Program-made: the position numbers and the translations under genes | Source: an uncultured Pelagibacteraceae bacterium | GTDB taxonomy: Bacteria; Pseudomonadota; Alphaproteobacteria; Pelagibacterales; Pelagibacteraceae | DNA length: 16,598 nucleotides | Direction of reading: 5' to 3' | Assembly: GCA_913052435.1 (NCBI GenBank) | Contig: CAJXDV010000011.1 | Location: forward strand, 1-16,598 | Part shown: piece after piece, positions 1-9,546 of the stretch | How positions within the stretch are numbered: position 1 is the stretch's first letter | Layout of the letters: each line of letters begins with the position of its first letter | The notes under the pieces: generated by a model | Told to the model about the DNA's origin: nothing | What the model saw: only the letters and a program-made list of their open reading frames with translations | Databases searched by the model: none

Positions 1-279
1 TCTGGTTGGATGTGGAGAATGTTAGAAAGAATGGCTAAAGGTGATGCAACTAGAGACGAAGTAGATATGTTGATGGATGTAACAAAACAAATAGAAGGTC
101 ATACCATATGTGCTTTTGGAGAAGGTTCTTCTTGGCCAGTACAAGGATTAATTAGAAATTTTAAAGATGAAATAATAGAAAGAAATAAATTTGACCCAGT
201 AGTTAAGAAAAAAAAGAATATTCCATATTTAGTAGATCAACATTTATTAGAGAAAGAAAATGCTCAAACTGAAAGTTAA
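1..279 (+). CDS. nuoF: NADH-quinone oxidoreductase subunit F, C-terminal fragment (5' end outside window)
   Basis: This is the C-terminal 92 residues of the complex I subunit that binds FMN and NADH and carries the N3 4Fe-4S cluster. The frame is open from base 1. It starts within the conserved segment that normally reads REG(T/S)GWMWR, visible here as [11 protein letters not shown], so the CxxC part of the N3 site and the whole flavin domain lie upstream of the window. The remaining N3 cysteine is seen in [16 protein letters not shown] (codon at 109-111), a hallmark of NuoF. The ATG at position 10 is internal and not a start. The last 20 nt overlap nuoG, which suggests translational coupling. 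The identity is secure from the motif and from the nuoG-N genes that follow. It is truncated only by the window edge. Confidence 0.96.
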   Translation, partial: SGWMWRMLERMAKGDATRDEVDMLMDVTKQIEGHTICAFGEGSSWPVQGLIRNFKDEIIERNKFDPVVKKKKNIPYLVDQHLLEKENAQTES

Positions 280-2290
280 CGATATAGATATAGAAGTGGA
301 AGAAGGTTTAACAGTATTACAAGCTTGCGAACAAGCTGGTGTTGAAATACCAAGATTTTGTTATCACGAAAAACTTTCTATAGCAGGAAATTGCAGAATG
401 TGTTTAGTTGAAATGGACAACTCTCCAAAACTAATTGCTTCATGTGCAATGCCTGCAACAGATGGAATGGTTATTAAAACAAATACTGAAAAAGTTGAGA
501 AGTCAAGAAAAGGTGTGATGGAATTTCTTTTAACTAACCATCCCTTGGACTGCCCAGTTTGCGATCAAGGAGGAGAGTGCGATTTACAAGATCAATCAAT
601 GTATTATGGAATTGACAAATCAAGGTTTAAAGAAAACAAAAGATATGTTTCTGAAAAAAATATGGGTCCATTAATTAAGACTCAAATGACTAGATGTATT
701 CATTGTACAAGATGCATAAGGTTTATAACTGAAGTTGCTGGAGTACCAGAATTAGGAGCAATTGGAAGAGGTGAAAATATGCAAATTTCAACATATCTGG
801 AACAATCTATGGAATCCGAATTATCAGCAAATGTTATAGACTTATGTCCCGTAGGAGCTCTTACTTCAAAACCTTATGTTTTTGAAGCAAGACCTTGGGA
901 ACTTAAGAAAACCGAGACTATTGATGTTATGGATGCGGTAGGTTCAAATATTCGTGTTGATACATATGGTTGGGAAGTAAAAAGAGTTTTACCTAGAATA
1001 AATGAAGAAATTAATGAGGAATGGATTTCTGATAAAACAAGATATGCATGTGATGGTTTAAAAAATCAAAGATTAGATACTCCATATATTAAGAATAATA
1101 ATAAATTTGAAAAAACTTCATGGTCTGAAGTTTATAAAAAAATATTTGAAAAAATTTCTGAAACTCCATCAGACAAAATAGCTGGAATTACTGGCGATAT
1201 GAATAACATGGAAACTTTATTTTCTATAAAAGAATTTTTTGAAAAAATAATTAAATCAAAAAATCTAGATTCAAGATCCGATGATTTTTATGTGAATTCA
1301 AACGAAAGAATGAATTATGTTTTTAATACTAAAATAGAAGGATTAGAAGAAAGTGATTTAATTCTTTTAATCGGAACAAATCCAAGGTTTGAAGCTACCA
1401 TCTTGAACTCAAGAATTAGAAAAGCTTATCTAAAAAATAAAACCAAAATATATTCTGTTGGCGATGTAGGAGATCTTACATATCCCTATGAAGTATTAGA
1501 CAATAATACAAAATTAATCAAAGATATTATTAACAATAAAAACGTTATGTCTGAAAAAATTATTAATTCAAAAAAACCAACAATCATTATTGGTCAATCA
1601 ATTTTAAAAATGAAATCTGGTATTTATATATTTGAGGAAATAAAAAAATATTTATTAAAAAATAGCAAAATTAGTAATGATTGGAATTCATTAAATGTTT
1701 TATCAAGAAATGCATCAACAGTAGGTGCGTATGATCTAGATATATTAAGTTCTAAAAATGGAGAAAATATAACTTTTAAAAAAATTCAAGAAAATCAATT
1801 CAAAATTATATTTTTATTTGGTCAAGATGATTTAAAGTTTAAAAAATCTAAAGAATTTATAATTTATATAGGAAGCCACGGAAATAAAGGTGCAGAAATT
1901 GCTGATATTATTTTACCAGGAGTAGCATATACCGAGCAAGATGGTTATTTTACTAACCTTGAAGGAAAAATTCAAAAAGCTTACAAAGCTTCCTACCCGC
2001 CTGGAGATTCTAAAGAAGATTGGAAAATAATAAATGAACTTTCCGCTTTGTTAAAAAGAAAAAATTTATATGACAATAAAGATGAATTAATTAATTCAAT
2101 GATGAATTTTTTAAAACTTAATAAAGAAAGTAAATCTTTTGAGTTACCCAATTATGATTTTTTCGAAGAAAATATAACTGTTGATGAAATTGACTATTAT
2201 CATTCGAATGTAGTAGCCAGATCATCTAAAACAATGACTGATTGTAAAAACACAAGAATTACTTTTTATAAAACAGGAACTGAGAATTAA
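260..2290 (+). CDS. nuoG: NADH-quinone oxidoreductase subunit G
   Basis: This is the large Fe-S subunit of the complex I peripheral arm, which passes electrons from the NuoF side toward the quinone site. At 676 aa it has the usual alphaproteobacterial/mitochondrial length. Three cluster sites are complete: the 2Fe-2S ferredoxin-like ligands C34, C45, C48, C62; the N5 site H94, C98, C101, C107 ([14 protein letters not shown]); and the N4 site C146, C149, C152 with C196 (CIHCTRC ... LCPVGAL). The segment [20 protein letters not shown] begins the molybdopterin-oxidoreductase-like domain, which in this family is structural and lacks a cofactor. The extra N7 cysteines of the E. coli type are not present after residue 200, as expected for the mitochondrial-like form. 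The ATG overlaps the end of nuoF by 20 nt, without a strong Shine-Dalgarno. The C-terminal half is more lysine/asparagine-rich and less conserved than the N-terminal half. Confidence 0.97.
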   Translation: MLKLKVNDIDIEVEEGLTVLQACEQAGVEIPRFCYHEKLSIAGNCRMCLVEMDNSPKLIASCAMPATDGMVIKTNTEKVEKSRKGVMEFLLTNHPLDCPVCDQGGECDLQDQSMYYGIDKSRFKENKRYVSEKNMGPLIKTQMTRCIHCTRCIRFITEVAGVPELGAIGRGENMQISTYLEQSMESELSANVIDLCPVGALTSKPYVFEARPWELKKTETIDVMDAVGSNIRVDTYGWEVKRVLPRINEEINEEWISDKTRYACDGLKNQRLDTPYIKNNNKFEKTSWSEVYKKIFEKISETPSDKIAGITGDMNNMETLFSIKEFFEKIIKSKNLDSRSDDFYVNSNERMNYVFNTKIEGLEESDLILLIGTNPRFEATILNSRIRKAYLKNKTKIYSVGDVGDLTYPYEVLDNNTKLIKDIINNKNVMSEKIINSKKPTIIIGQSILKMKSGIYIFEEIKKYLLKNSKISNDWNSLNVLSRNASTVGAYDLDILSSKNGENITFKKIQENQFKIIFLFGQDDLKFKKSKEFIIYIGSHGNKGAEIADIILPGVAYTEQDGYFTNLEGKIQKAYKASYPPGDSKEDWKIINELSALLKRKNLYDNKDELINSMMNFLKLNKESKSFELPNYDFFEENITVDEIDYYHSNVVARSSKTMTDCKNTRITFYKTGTEN

Positions 2291-3291
2291 TGTTAGAATA
2301 TATAAATATATTTTTTTTTGAAATTTATAAAATATTATTTTTGTTGATCCCTGTTTTGGTTTCTGTGGCTATGATTGTATGGTTGGATAGAAGAGTTTGG
2401 GCTTTTGTTCAAAAAAGGAGAGGACCTAATGTAGTTGGTCCATTTGGTTTACTACAATCTTTAGCTGATGGTCTAAAGTATGTGTTTAAAGAAATTATAA
2501 TTCCTGCTAGTTCCAATAAAATTATATTTATCTTGGCACCAATTGTTACAATGACATTGGCACTTATTGCTTGGTCAGTAATACCTTTTAGCGAAACACT
2601 TGTTCTAGCTGATATAAATGTTGGTATTCTTTATCTATTTGCTGTCTCTTCATTAGGTGTTTATGGAATAATTATGGGTGGATGGGCATCAAATTCTAAA
2701 TATTCTTTTCTAGGTGCAATAAGATCTGCCGCACAAATGGTTTCATACGAGGTTTCCATAGGGGTTATAATTATTAATGTTTTACTTTGTGTTGGATCAT
2801 TAAATTTAAGTGATATTGTTAAAGCTCAACAAAATATTTGGTTTGTTATCCCTTTATTTCCAATGTTTGTTATATTTTTTATTTCAGCATTAGCAGAAAC
2901 TAATAGACCACCTTTTGATTTACCAGAAGCTGAAGCAGAACTTGTAGCAGGTTATCAAACCGAATATTCAGGAATGATGTATGCAATGTTTTGGTTAGGT
3001 GAATATGCAAATATTTTATTAATGTGTGCCATGGGTTCAATTCTATTTTTAGGTGGATGGCTTTCTCCAGTTGATCTTTTTCCATTTAATATAATACCAG
3101 GACCATTATGGTTGATATTTAAGATTTTATTATTGTTCATTTTGTTTGCTTTAGTAAAAGCAATTGTACCAAGATATAGATACGACCAACTTATGAGAAT
3201 AGGATGGAAAATATTTCTTCCATTATCTTTAATATGGGTTGTCTTAACAGCAGGATACTTATTGTATTTTGATTTATTACCGATGAATTAA
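2290..3291 (+). CDS. nuoH: NADH-quinone oxidoreductase subunit H
   Basis: This 333-aa integral membrane subunit (ND1 homologue) joins the peripheral and membrane arms and lines most of the quinone cavity. About eight hydrophobic helices are visible. Family signatures include the first loop, [20 protein letters not shown] (residues 34-53), and the acidic cytoplasmic loop [20 protein letters not shown] (203-222), followed by [16 protein letters not shown] (224-239). That loop is thought to link quinone chemistry to proton translocation. The start codon shares its first base with the nuoG stop (TAATG, 1-nt overlap), so translation is probably coupled. A run of nine T at 2311-2319 falls in codons 8-10 and encodes part of a Phe triplet. 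The frame is intact. Confidence 0.97.
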   Translation: MLEYINIFFFEIYKILFLLIPVLVSVAMIVWLDRRVWAFVQKRRGPNVVGPFGLLQSLADGLKYVFKEIIIPASSNKIIFILAPIVTMTLALIAWSVIPFSETLVLADINVGILYLFAVSSLGVYGIIMGGWASNSKYSFLGAIRSAAQMVSYEVSIGVIIINVLLCVGSLNLSDIVKAQQNIWFVIPLFPMFVIFFISALAETNRPPFDLPEAEAELVAGYQTEYSGMMYAMFWLGEYANILLMCAMGSILFLGGWLSPVDLFPFNIIPGPLWLIFKILLLFILFALVKAIVPRYRYDQLMRIGWKIFLPLSLIWVVLTAGYLLYFDLLPMN

Positions 3292-3292
3292 T

Positions 3293-3778
3293 ATGAATTT
3301 TACAAGATTTATTAAAACTATATTTATGATTGATTTTTTAGCTGGATTAATAATTGCGGTTAAGGAGATTTTTAAGCCAAAAAAAACTATTAATTACCCT
3401 TTCGAAAAAGGATCAATCAGTCCAAGAGCAAGAGGGGAACATGCGTTAAGAAGATATCCTAATGGCGAAGAAAGATGTATAGCTTGCAAATTATGTGAAG
3501 CCGTATGTCCTGCACAAGCAATTACAATTGAATCTAAAGAAAGAGAAGATGGAAGTAGAAAAACTACAAGATATGACATCGATATGCTTAAGTGTATCTA
3601 TTGCGGATTGTGTGAAGAGGCGTGTCCTGTAACTGCTATAGTCCTAGGACCAAATTTTGAATTTGCAACAGAAACAAGAGAAGAACTTTATTATAACAAA
3701 GAAAAATTATTAGATAATGGAGATAGATGGGAAAGTGTTTTAGCAGCGAATATTAATGCTGACATTTCTCATACATAA
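3293..3778 (+). CDS. nuoI: NADH-quinone oxidoreductase subunit I
   Basis: This 161-aa TYKY-type ferredoxin subunit carries clusters N6a and N6b, which relay electrons to N2 next to the quinone site. Two classic 4Fe-4S motifs are complete: C62, C65, C68, C72 ([16 protein letters not shown]) and C101, C104, C107, C111 ([16 protein letters not shown]). The N-terminus has an amphipathic/hydrophobic stretch (about residues 10-23) that anchors it at the membrane. The segment [24 protein letters not shown] is typical of the family. The C-terminal part, ending near [18 protein letters not shown], is also typical. The gene begins one base after the nuoH stop with no strong Shine-Dalgarno, and ends 5 nt before nuoJ. 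Confidence 0.97.
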   Translation: MNFTRFIKTIFMIDFLAGLIIAVKEIFKPKKTINYPFEKGSISPRARGEHALRRYPNGEERCIACKLCEAVCPAQAITIESKEREDGSRKTTRYDIDMLKCIYCGLCEEACPVTAIVLGPNFEFATETREELYYNKEKLLDNGDRWESVLAANINADISHT

Positions 3779-3783
3779 AAAAA

Positions 3784-4416
3784 ATGATAACCCACGCAAT
3801 TTTTTTTTATATTTTTTCATTTATAGCAATTGTTTCAGCTATAATGCTAACAGTTTCAAAAAATACGGTACATTCTGTATTTTTTTTAATTTTAGATTTT
3901 ATAAGTATTTCTTGTTTATTCATAATGATAGGTGCCGAATTTTTGGGAATGATAATGTTAATTGTTTATGTAGGAGCTGTCGCAGTTTTATTTTTATTTG
4001 TTGTTATGATGCTAAATGTTGCTCAACAAAAAAATGAATGGTTTAGTGCTAGAAAAAGCAATTCTCATATACCAATAGGTTTATTGGTTAGTCTAATTGT
4101 ATTTTTTGAATTAATAATTGTAATAGGAGGTTGGAAATATAAAACAAATATACAAGATTCAATTTCTTTAAATATTTCTAGTGAATTAAGCAATACGCAT
4201 TCATTAGGAAATGTAATTTACACAGACTATATATTGCTATTTCAATTGTCTGGAATGATACTTCTGGTAGCCATGATAGGAGCTATTGTATTAACGTTTA
4301 GACATAGATCGGGTCTTAAAAGACAAAGTTATATTAAACAAATTTCAAGAGATAGAGCAGAAGGAGTCGAGCTTGTTGAGGTGGAAAGCAATAAAGGAGT
4401 AAAAATAGATGTTTAG
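3784..4416 (+). CDS. nuoJ: NADH-quinone oxidoreductase subunit J
   Basis: This 210-aa membrane subunit (ND6 homologue) has five predicted helices. The conserved [13 protein letters not shown] (residues 27-39) is followed by the third helix, [20 protein letters not shown] (52-71). In complex I structures that helix forms the pi-bulge that rearranges during turnover. The last helix, in the segment [20 protein letters not shown], leads into a basic tail near RHRSGLKRQ. The first codons contain a T9 run (3800-3808), but the reading frame is clean throughout. The end overlaps nuoK by 8 nt. A long ORF in another frame (3756-4037) is a shadow of this gene. Confidence 0.96.
   Translation: MITHAIFFYIFSFIAIVSAIMLTVSKNTVHSVFFLILDFISISCLFIMIGAEFLGMIMLIVYVGAVAVLFLFVVMMLNVAQQKNEWFSARKSNSHIPIGLLVSLIVFFELIIVIGGWKYKTNIQDSISLNISSELSNTHSLGNVIYTDYILLFQLSGMILLVAMIGAIVLTFRHRSGLKRQSYIKQISRDRAEGVELVEVESNKGVKIDV
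4393..4399 (+). promoter_or_regulatory. Strong Shine-Dalgarno for nuoK
   Basis: AAAGGAG lies inside the nuoJ coding sequence, 9 nt before the nuoK ATG. It is among the best matches to the anti-Shine-Dalgarno in a window where most starts have weak or no recognisable sites. It would allow independent initiation on nuoK in addition to coupling through the 8-nt overlap. Confidence 0.7.
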
Positions 4417-4720
4417 CATAGGCCTAGGCCATTATCTTACGCTAGCTGCAATAATATTCACTATTGGTGTTGCTGGAATATTTCTTAATAGAAAAAATAT
4501 TATAGTTATTTTAATGAGTATTGAATTAATTTTACTTGCAGTAAACATCAATCTTGTTTCTTTTTCAATTTTTATAAATGATATAAGCGGACAGATTTTT
4601 ACTTTATTTATTTTAACAGTAGCAGCTGCTGAAGCTGCAATAGGATTAGCGATTATAGTTGTTTACTATAGAAATTCTGGAACCATAAGTGTTGAAGAAA
4701 TAGATAAACTAAAAGGATAA
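4409..4720 (+). CDS. nuoK: NADH-quinone oxidoreductase subunit K
   Basis: This 103-aa three-helix membrane subunit (ND4L homologue) forms part of a proton channel between NuoJ/NuoH and NuoN. The two membrane glutamates important for proton transfer in the family are present: E39 in [13 protein letters not shown] and E75 in [13 protein letters not shown]. Length and termini match the family exactly. The start overlaps the end of nuoJ by 8 nt and has a good Shine-Dalgarno at 4393-4399. nuoL follows after one base. Confidence 0.97.
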   Translation: MFSIGLGHYLTLAAIIFTIGVAGIFLNRKNIIVILMSIELILLAVNINLVSFSIFINDISGQIFTLFILTVAAAEAAIGLAIIVVYYRNSGTISVEEIDKLKG

Positions 4721-4721
4721 A

Positions 4722-6635
4722 ATGGAATATTCAATTTTGTTTTTACCATTAATTGCATCAATTATTTCAGGTTTTTTTGGAAAATTTATTGGTGACAAAG
4801 GTTCAGAAATTATAACTAGTTTATTCGTTTCAATATCAGCAATTTTATCATTTGTTGTCTTTTATAGAGTGATAAATGATGGATATTCAAATAATTTAAT
4901 TATTGCTACTTGGATCAATTCTGGATCTTTAAATGCAAATTGGTCAATAAATGTGGACGCATTATCATCAGTAATGCTCGTTGTTGTAACTTTAGTTTCA
5001 TCATTAGTTCATATTTATTCAATTGGATACATGTCACATGATCCACATAAACAAAGATTTATGGCTTATTTATCTTTATTTACTTTTGCCATGTTAACAT
5101 TAGTAACCTCTGATAATTTTATTCAATTATTTTTCGGATGGGAAGGTGTTGGTCTATGTTCTTATTTTTTAATTGGCTTTTGGTATAAAAAAGAAAGCGC
5201 AAATGCAGCCGCAATAAAAGCTTTTGTTGTAAATAGAGTAGGAGACTTTGGTTTTGCTTTAGGAATTTTTTTAATATTCTATATTTTTGATACAGTTAAT
5301 TATGATGAAGTTTTTCAAAAAATTCCACTGTTTTTAGATAATAGATTAGTTTTTTTAGGAATTAATTTTAAATCAGTTGATTTGATTTGTTTATTATTAT
5401 TTCTCGGAGCTATGGGAAAATCTGCACAATTTTTACTACACACATGGTTACCAGATGCAATGGAAGGACCAACTCCTGTATCTGCATTAATTCATGCAGC
5501 AACAATGGTTACTGCTGGAGTATTTTTGGTAGTAAGATGTTCACCGATATATGAGTATTCTGAATTAGCATTATCTATAATAACGATAGTAGGAATACTT
5601 ACAGCTTTTTTTGCTGCAACTGTTGCATTGGTTCAGTCAGACATAAAAAAAATTATTGCATATTCAACTTGTAGTCAGCTTGGATATATGTTTTTTGCGG
5701 CAGGTATAGGAGCTTATAATGTTGCTATGTTTCATTTATTTACCCACGCATTTTTTAAAGCACTATTGTTCTTGGGTTCTGGTTCTGTAATCCATTCGTT
5801 TAAAGACGAACAAAATATCAATCAAATGGGAGGTGTATGGAAAAAACTACCTTATACATACTCATTAATGATAATAGGAACTCTTGCTTTAACAGGATTT
5901 CCTTTTCTATCAGGTTTTTACTCTAAAGAAGCAATTATAGAATTTGCATTTTTGAGAGGTAATACTCTTGGCATGTTTGCGGCATACTCAGGTATATTTG
6001 TCGCATTACTAACATCAATTTATTCATGGCGACTTATTTTTAAGACATTTCATGGAAATTATAATAATTCAAAAGTTAGCATTGAAAGCATGCATGAGTC
6101 ACCATTAGTAATGCTTTTGCCTTTATTAGTTTTGGCTATTGGCTCAATTTTTGCAGGAATATTATTTAAAGGATTGTTTATCGGACATGAAATGTCTTAC
6201 GATTTTTGGGGTAGTTCTATCAAGTTTTTAGAACCGTTAAGCATAAAACATCCACCAACTTGGTTTTTATTTTTAACTCCAGCACTTGTAATAATATCAA
6301 TACCAATTTCATTTTATTTATTTATTATAAATAAAAAAGTAGTTGAAAAATTGGTCAGAATGAATAGACCACTCTATCTATTTTTGAAAAACAAATGGTA
6401 CTTTGATGAGCTTTATGATTACATTTTTGTAAATCCTTCTAAAAGAATAGGTCATTTTTTATGGAAAAAAATTGATGGTTCAATTATTGATAGATTTGGA
6501 CCTGATGGAATATCTCAGTTAATTAAAAATTTTTCTATTAGAGCTGTTAAATTTCAAAGTGGATTTATCTATCAATATGCTTTCGTAATACTTATTGGAT
6601 TTTCTATATTATTAACTTTATTAATATTAAACTAA
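4722..6635 (+). CDS. nuoL: NADH-quinone oxidoreductase subunit L
   Basis: This 637-aa antiporter-like subunit (ND5 homologue) sits at the distal end of the membrane arm and pumps a proton. Key polar membrane residues are present: E141 in FFGWEGVGLCSYFLIGFWY, K233 in GAMGKSAQFLLHTWLPDAMEG, H240, H258, the HLFTHAFFKALLFL segment (338-351) and K402 in LSGFYSKEAI. The C-terminal 120 or so residues include a last helix and a stretch (KNKWYFDELYDYIFVNP) typical of the part that carries the long lateral helix in NuoL. No truncation is seen. The start lies one base after the nuoK stop with AAGGA (4713-4717) just upstream. The stop overlaps the nuoM start by one base (TAATG). Confidence 0.97.
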   Translation: MEYSILFLPLIASIISGFFGKFIGDKGSEIITSLFVSISAILSFVVFYRVINDGYSNNLIIATWINSGSLNANWSINVDALSSVMLVVVTLVSSLVHIYSIGYMSHDPHKQRFMAYLSLFTFAMLTLVTSDNFIQLFFGWEGVGLCSYFLIGFWYKKESANAAAIKAFVVNRVGDFGFALGIFLIFYIFDTVNYDEVFQKIPLFLDNRLVFLGINFKSVDLICLLLFLGAMGKSAQFLLHTWLPDAMEGPTPVSALIHAATMVTAGVFLVVRCSPIYEYSELALSIITIVGILTAFFAATVALVQSDIKKIIAYSTCSQLGYMFFAAGIGAYNVAMFHLFTHAFFKALLFLGSGSVIHSFKDEQNINQMGGVWKKLPYTYSLMIIGTLALTGFPFLSGFYSKEAIIEFAFLRGNTLGMFAAYSGIFVALLTSIYSWRLIFKTFHGNYNNSKVSIESMHESPLVMLLPLLVLAIGSIFAGILFKGLFIGHEMSYDFWGSSIKFLEPLSIKHPPTWFLFLTPALVIISIPISFYLFIINKKVVEKLVRMNRPLYLFLKNKWYFDELYDYIFVNPSKRIGHFLWKKIDGSIIDRFGPDGISQLIKNFSIRAVKFQSGFIYQYAFVILIGFSILLTLLILN

Positions 6636-8131
6636 TGAATTTTCCTATTTTATCATCTTTAATATTATTGCCTACAATTGGTGCTATCTTTATTTTATTT
6701 GCTAAATCTTCAAATGATAAATATCAAAGCAGCAAATATGTTGCGTTATTTATATCATTAGCAAATTTTTTATTATCTTTGTATCTTTGGTATATATTTG
6801 ACAAAACATCTGTAGATTTTCAATTTTTAGAAAATAGAGAATGGTTAGCTGGTTTTGTAAACTATAAAGTTGGTGTGGATGGAATATCAATTTTATTTAT
6901 TATCTTAACAACATTTATTACACCTATTTGTATTATTTCTGTGAATGAAACAATCAAACACAAACTTAAAGAATTTTTAATTGCTATATTGATAATGGAA
7001 ACTTTCATGTTGGGAGTTTTCTGTTCTCTTGATTTAGTTGTCTTTTATTTATTTTTTGAAGCAGGTTTAATTCCTATGTTTTTGATTATTGGTATATGGG
7101 GAGGTCAAAGAAGAGTTTATTCTGCATTTAAATTCTTTTTATATACATTACTGGGATCAGTTTTAATGCTGATTGCAATCATATCTATTTATTGGATTGC
7201 TGGTACCACAGATGTTGAGAGATTATTCGAAATTGGAATTGATGCTAAATATCAAAATTTATTATGGTTAGCATTTTTTAGCTCATTTGCAGTAAAGACA
7301 CCTATGTGGCCTGTTCATACATGGTTACCAGATGCGCACGTTGAAGCTCCTACTGCTGGATCGGTTTTATTAGCTGCTATTCTCCTTAAAATGGCCGGAT
7401 ATGGTTTTATTAGATTTTCTCTAGGTTTATTCCCAATAGCCTCAGAATACTTTGTTCCTCTAATTTATACCTTAAGTTTGATAGCGATTGTTTACACCTC
7501 TTTAGTTGCATTGATGCAGGAAGACATGAAGAAACTAATAGCCTACTCATCTGTTGCTCATATGGGTTTTGTTACTCTTGGCATTTTTACAATGACCGAA
7601 CAAGGTATCGAAGGAAGTATTTTTCAAATGATAAGCCATGGTCTTGTATCAGCAGCACTATTTTTATGCGTTGGAGTTGTTTATGAACGACATCATACAA
7701 GATTAATAAGTAAATATGGTGGATTAGTATCGATCATGCCACGTTATGCAATAGTATTTATGGTATTCACATTAGCTGCTATCGGATTACCTGGTACTAG
7801 TGGGTTTGTTGGTGAATTTTTAGTTTTAATGGGGACATTTAAGAAAAACTTTTTAGTTGCAACCATAGCTAGTCTAGGTGTCATCTTAGGAGCCGCATAT
7901 ATGTTATGGCTATACAAAAGAATAATTTTTGGTGAAATTGTTAATGAAGACTTAAAATCCATGCTCGATTTAAAAAGGTTTGAAATATTAATTTTGTTTA
8001 GCTTAGTTATACCAATTATTTTCTTTGGCTTTTATCCAGAACCATTGATGAATTCTATAGAAGCTTCTGTAGAAAATGTTTTAGATATGTACAATTTAAA
8101 TATAACCAATAATCTTGCATATAAAAACTAA
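6635..8131 (+). CDS. nuoM: NADH-quinone oxidoreductase subunit M
   Basis: This 498-aa antiporter-like proton-pumping subunit (ND4 homologue) has about 14 hydrophobic helices. Conserved charged residues are in place: E142 in FYLFFEAGLIPMFLIIG, K221 and H228 in FAVKTPMWPVHTWLPDAHVE, K252 in AAILLKMAGYGFIRF, and E394 in LPGTSGFVGEFLVLMG, which lies on the pathway to the next subunit. The sequence is full length for the family. It starts on the final base of the nuoL stop and ends on the first base of the nuoN start (both TAATG), which implies sequential translation with reinitiation of three paralogous pump subunits. Confidence 0.97.
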   Translation: MNFPILSSLILLPTIGAIFILFAKSSNDKYQSSKYVALFISLANFLLSLYLWYIFDKTSVDFQFLENREWLAGFVNYKVGVDGISILFIILTTFITPICIISVNETIKHKLKEFLIAILIMETFMLGVFCSLDLVVFYLFFEAGLIPMFLIIGIWGGQRRVYSAFKFFLYTLLGSVLMLIAIISIYWIAGTTDVERLFEIGIDAKYQNLLWLAFFSSFAVKTPMWPVHTWLPDAHVEAPTAGSVLLAAILLKMAGYGFIRFSLGLFPIASEYFVPLIYTLSLIAIVYTSLVALMQEDMKKLIAYSSVAHMGFVTLGIFTMTEQGIEGSIFQMISHGLVSAALFLCVGVVYERHHTRLISKYGGLVSIMPRYAIVFMVFTLAAIGLPGTSGFVGEFLVLMGTFKKNFLVATIASLGVILGAAYMLWLYKRIIFGEIVNEDLKSMLDLKRFEILILFSLVIPIIFFGFYPEPLMNSIEASVENVLDMYNLNITNNLAYKN

Positions 8132-9546
8132 TGGAAAATTTAAACTTAATTTTACCTGAAATATTTATTTCCATTGCGATAATGTTTTTATTGATGATTG
8201 GAGTTTTTAAAAAAAATAGTTCTTCTTTAGTTTACAATTTATCAACTATAAGTCTAATAGTATTATTATCACTTATATATAACCTAAGTTCAATATCCGA
8301 TACCTCTATATTTAATGGAAGTTATAAAATTGATAAATTAGCAACTCTCATGAAGCTTTTAGTTGTTGGCTCAGGAATTTTTGTAATGTTAACTACTTCA
8401 AAGTATTTGCAAATTAATAAGTTAAACAAAATAGAATATCCTGTTCTAATATTAAGCTCAATCCTTGGAATGATTGTGATGATTAGTTCTAACGATTTGA
8501 TTGTTTTTTATATGGGCCTAGAACTTCAATCTTTAGCTCTTTATGTTTTAGCATCATTTAACAGAGACAATTTATTATCTACTGAATCAGGATTAAAATA
8601 TTTTACTCTAAGTGCACTTTCTTCTGGTTTATTATTGTATGGATGCTCTTTGGTTTATGGATTTGCAGAAACTACAAATTTTAATGAAATACTAAATAAT
8701 TCAAAAGAATCACAATATGGTTTAACTTTTGCAATTGTCTTTATTTTAGCTGGACTTGCATTTAAAATTTCTGCAGTGCCATTTCATATGTGGGCACCAG
8801 ATGTTTATCAAGGATCACCGACATCAGTAACTATAATTTTTGCAATTCTTCCTAAAATTGCTGCATTAACAGTGTTTATTAGATTTTTATATATTCCATT
8901 TGCTAATATGAGCGAACAATGGCAAATAATTATAGTGTTTTTATCAATCGCATCAATGCTTTTTGGTGCAGTTGCTGCCATTGGTCAAAAAAATTTAAAA
9001 AGATTAGTCGCTTATAGTTCAATTGGTCATATGGGTTATGCTCTTGCCGGTTTATCAACAGAAACCAATCAAGGAATTCAAAGCTCTATAATCTACATAT
9101 CTATATATTTAGTAATGAACTTAGCTTTTTTTAGTTGTTTATTTATGCTTAGAAGAAATGAGAAATACTATGAAAAAATTGATGACCTGTCAGGTTTATC
9201 AAAAAACCATCCATTATTAGCATTTTCTCTATTAATTATTCTTTTTTCTCTAGCAGGAATACCACCATTAGCAGGTTTTTTTGCAAAATTTTATATCTTC
9301 ATGGCAGTTATAGAAGAATCGATGTATTTTTTAGCTATAATTGGATTATTATCGACCGTAGTTGCTGCCTTTTATTATATAAGAATTATAAAAATAATTT
9401 ATTTTGATCCTGAAAAAGAAAAATATGAAACCAATCATCATTTAGGTTTAAAGGTTACACTTGCTGTATCTACAATATTTATTCTGATCTATTTCATTTA
9501 TCCAAATGGATTAACTGAGATTGTTTCTAAAATAAATATTATTTAA
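8131..9546 (+). CDS. nuoN: NADH-quinone oxidoreductase subunit N
   Basis: This 471-aa antiporter-like subunit (ND2 homologue) lies closest to NuoK/NuoJ in the membrane arm. Conserved residues seen are E131 in DLIVFYMGLELQSLALYVL, K212 and H219 in GLAFKISAVPFHMWAPDVYQ, K242 in ILPKIAALTV, the loop KNLKRLVAYSSIGHMGY (287-303), and K386 in LAGIPPLAGFFAKFYIF. This is the last complex I gene of the operon. Its TAATG junction makes the ATG of birA share the final base of the nuoN stop, so the transcript and probably translation run into a gene unrelated to respiration. Confidence 0.97.
   Translation: MENLNLILPEIFISIAIMFLLMIGVFKKNSSSLVYNLSTISLIVLLSLIYNLSSISDTSIFNGSYKIDKLATLMKLLVVGSGIFVMLTTSKYLQINKLNKIEYPVLILSSILGMIVMISSNDLIVFYMGLELQSLALYVLASFNRDNLLSTESGLKYFTLSALSSGLLLYGCSLVYGFAETTNFNEILNNSKESQYGLTFAIVFILAGLAFKISAVPFHMWAPDVYQGSPTSVTIIFAILPKIAALTVFIRFLYIPFANMSEQWQIIIVFLSIASMLFGAVAAIGQKNLKRLVAYSSIGHMGYALAGLSTETNQGIQSSIIYISIYLVMNLAFFSCLFMLRRNEKYYEKIDDLSGLSKNHPLLAFSLLIILFSLAGIPPLAGFFAKFYIFMAVIEESMYFLAIIGLLSTVVAAFYYIRIIKIIYFDPEKEKYETNHHLGLKVTLAVSTIFILIYFIYPNGLTEIVSKINII

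Noticed and set aside
910..1050. Missing N7 cysteines in NuoG
   Set aside because: The absence is normal for the alphaproteobacterial/mitochondrial-type subunit, so it is not a defect.
2900..3140. Two overlapping minus-strand ORFs inside nuoH
   Set aside because: Both lie opposite the most conserved loop of NuoH and overlap each other in different frames. Neither has motifs or start context.
3756..4037. 93-codon ORF on the + strand in another frame, overlapping the end of nuoI and the start of nuoJ
   Set aside because: It overlaps two well-supported complex I genes. Its translation is a low-complexity Phe/Asn/Cys-rich string with no family resemblance, typical of an alternate-frame shadow of AT-rich DNA.
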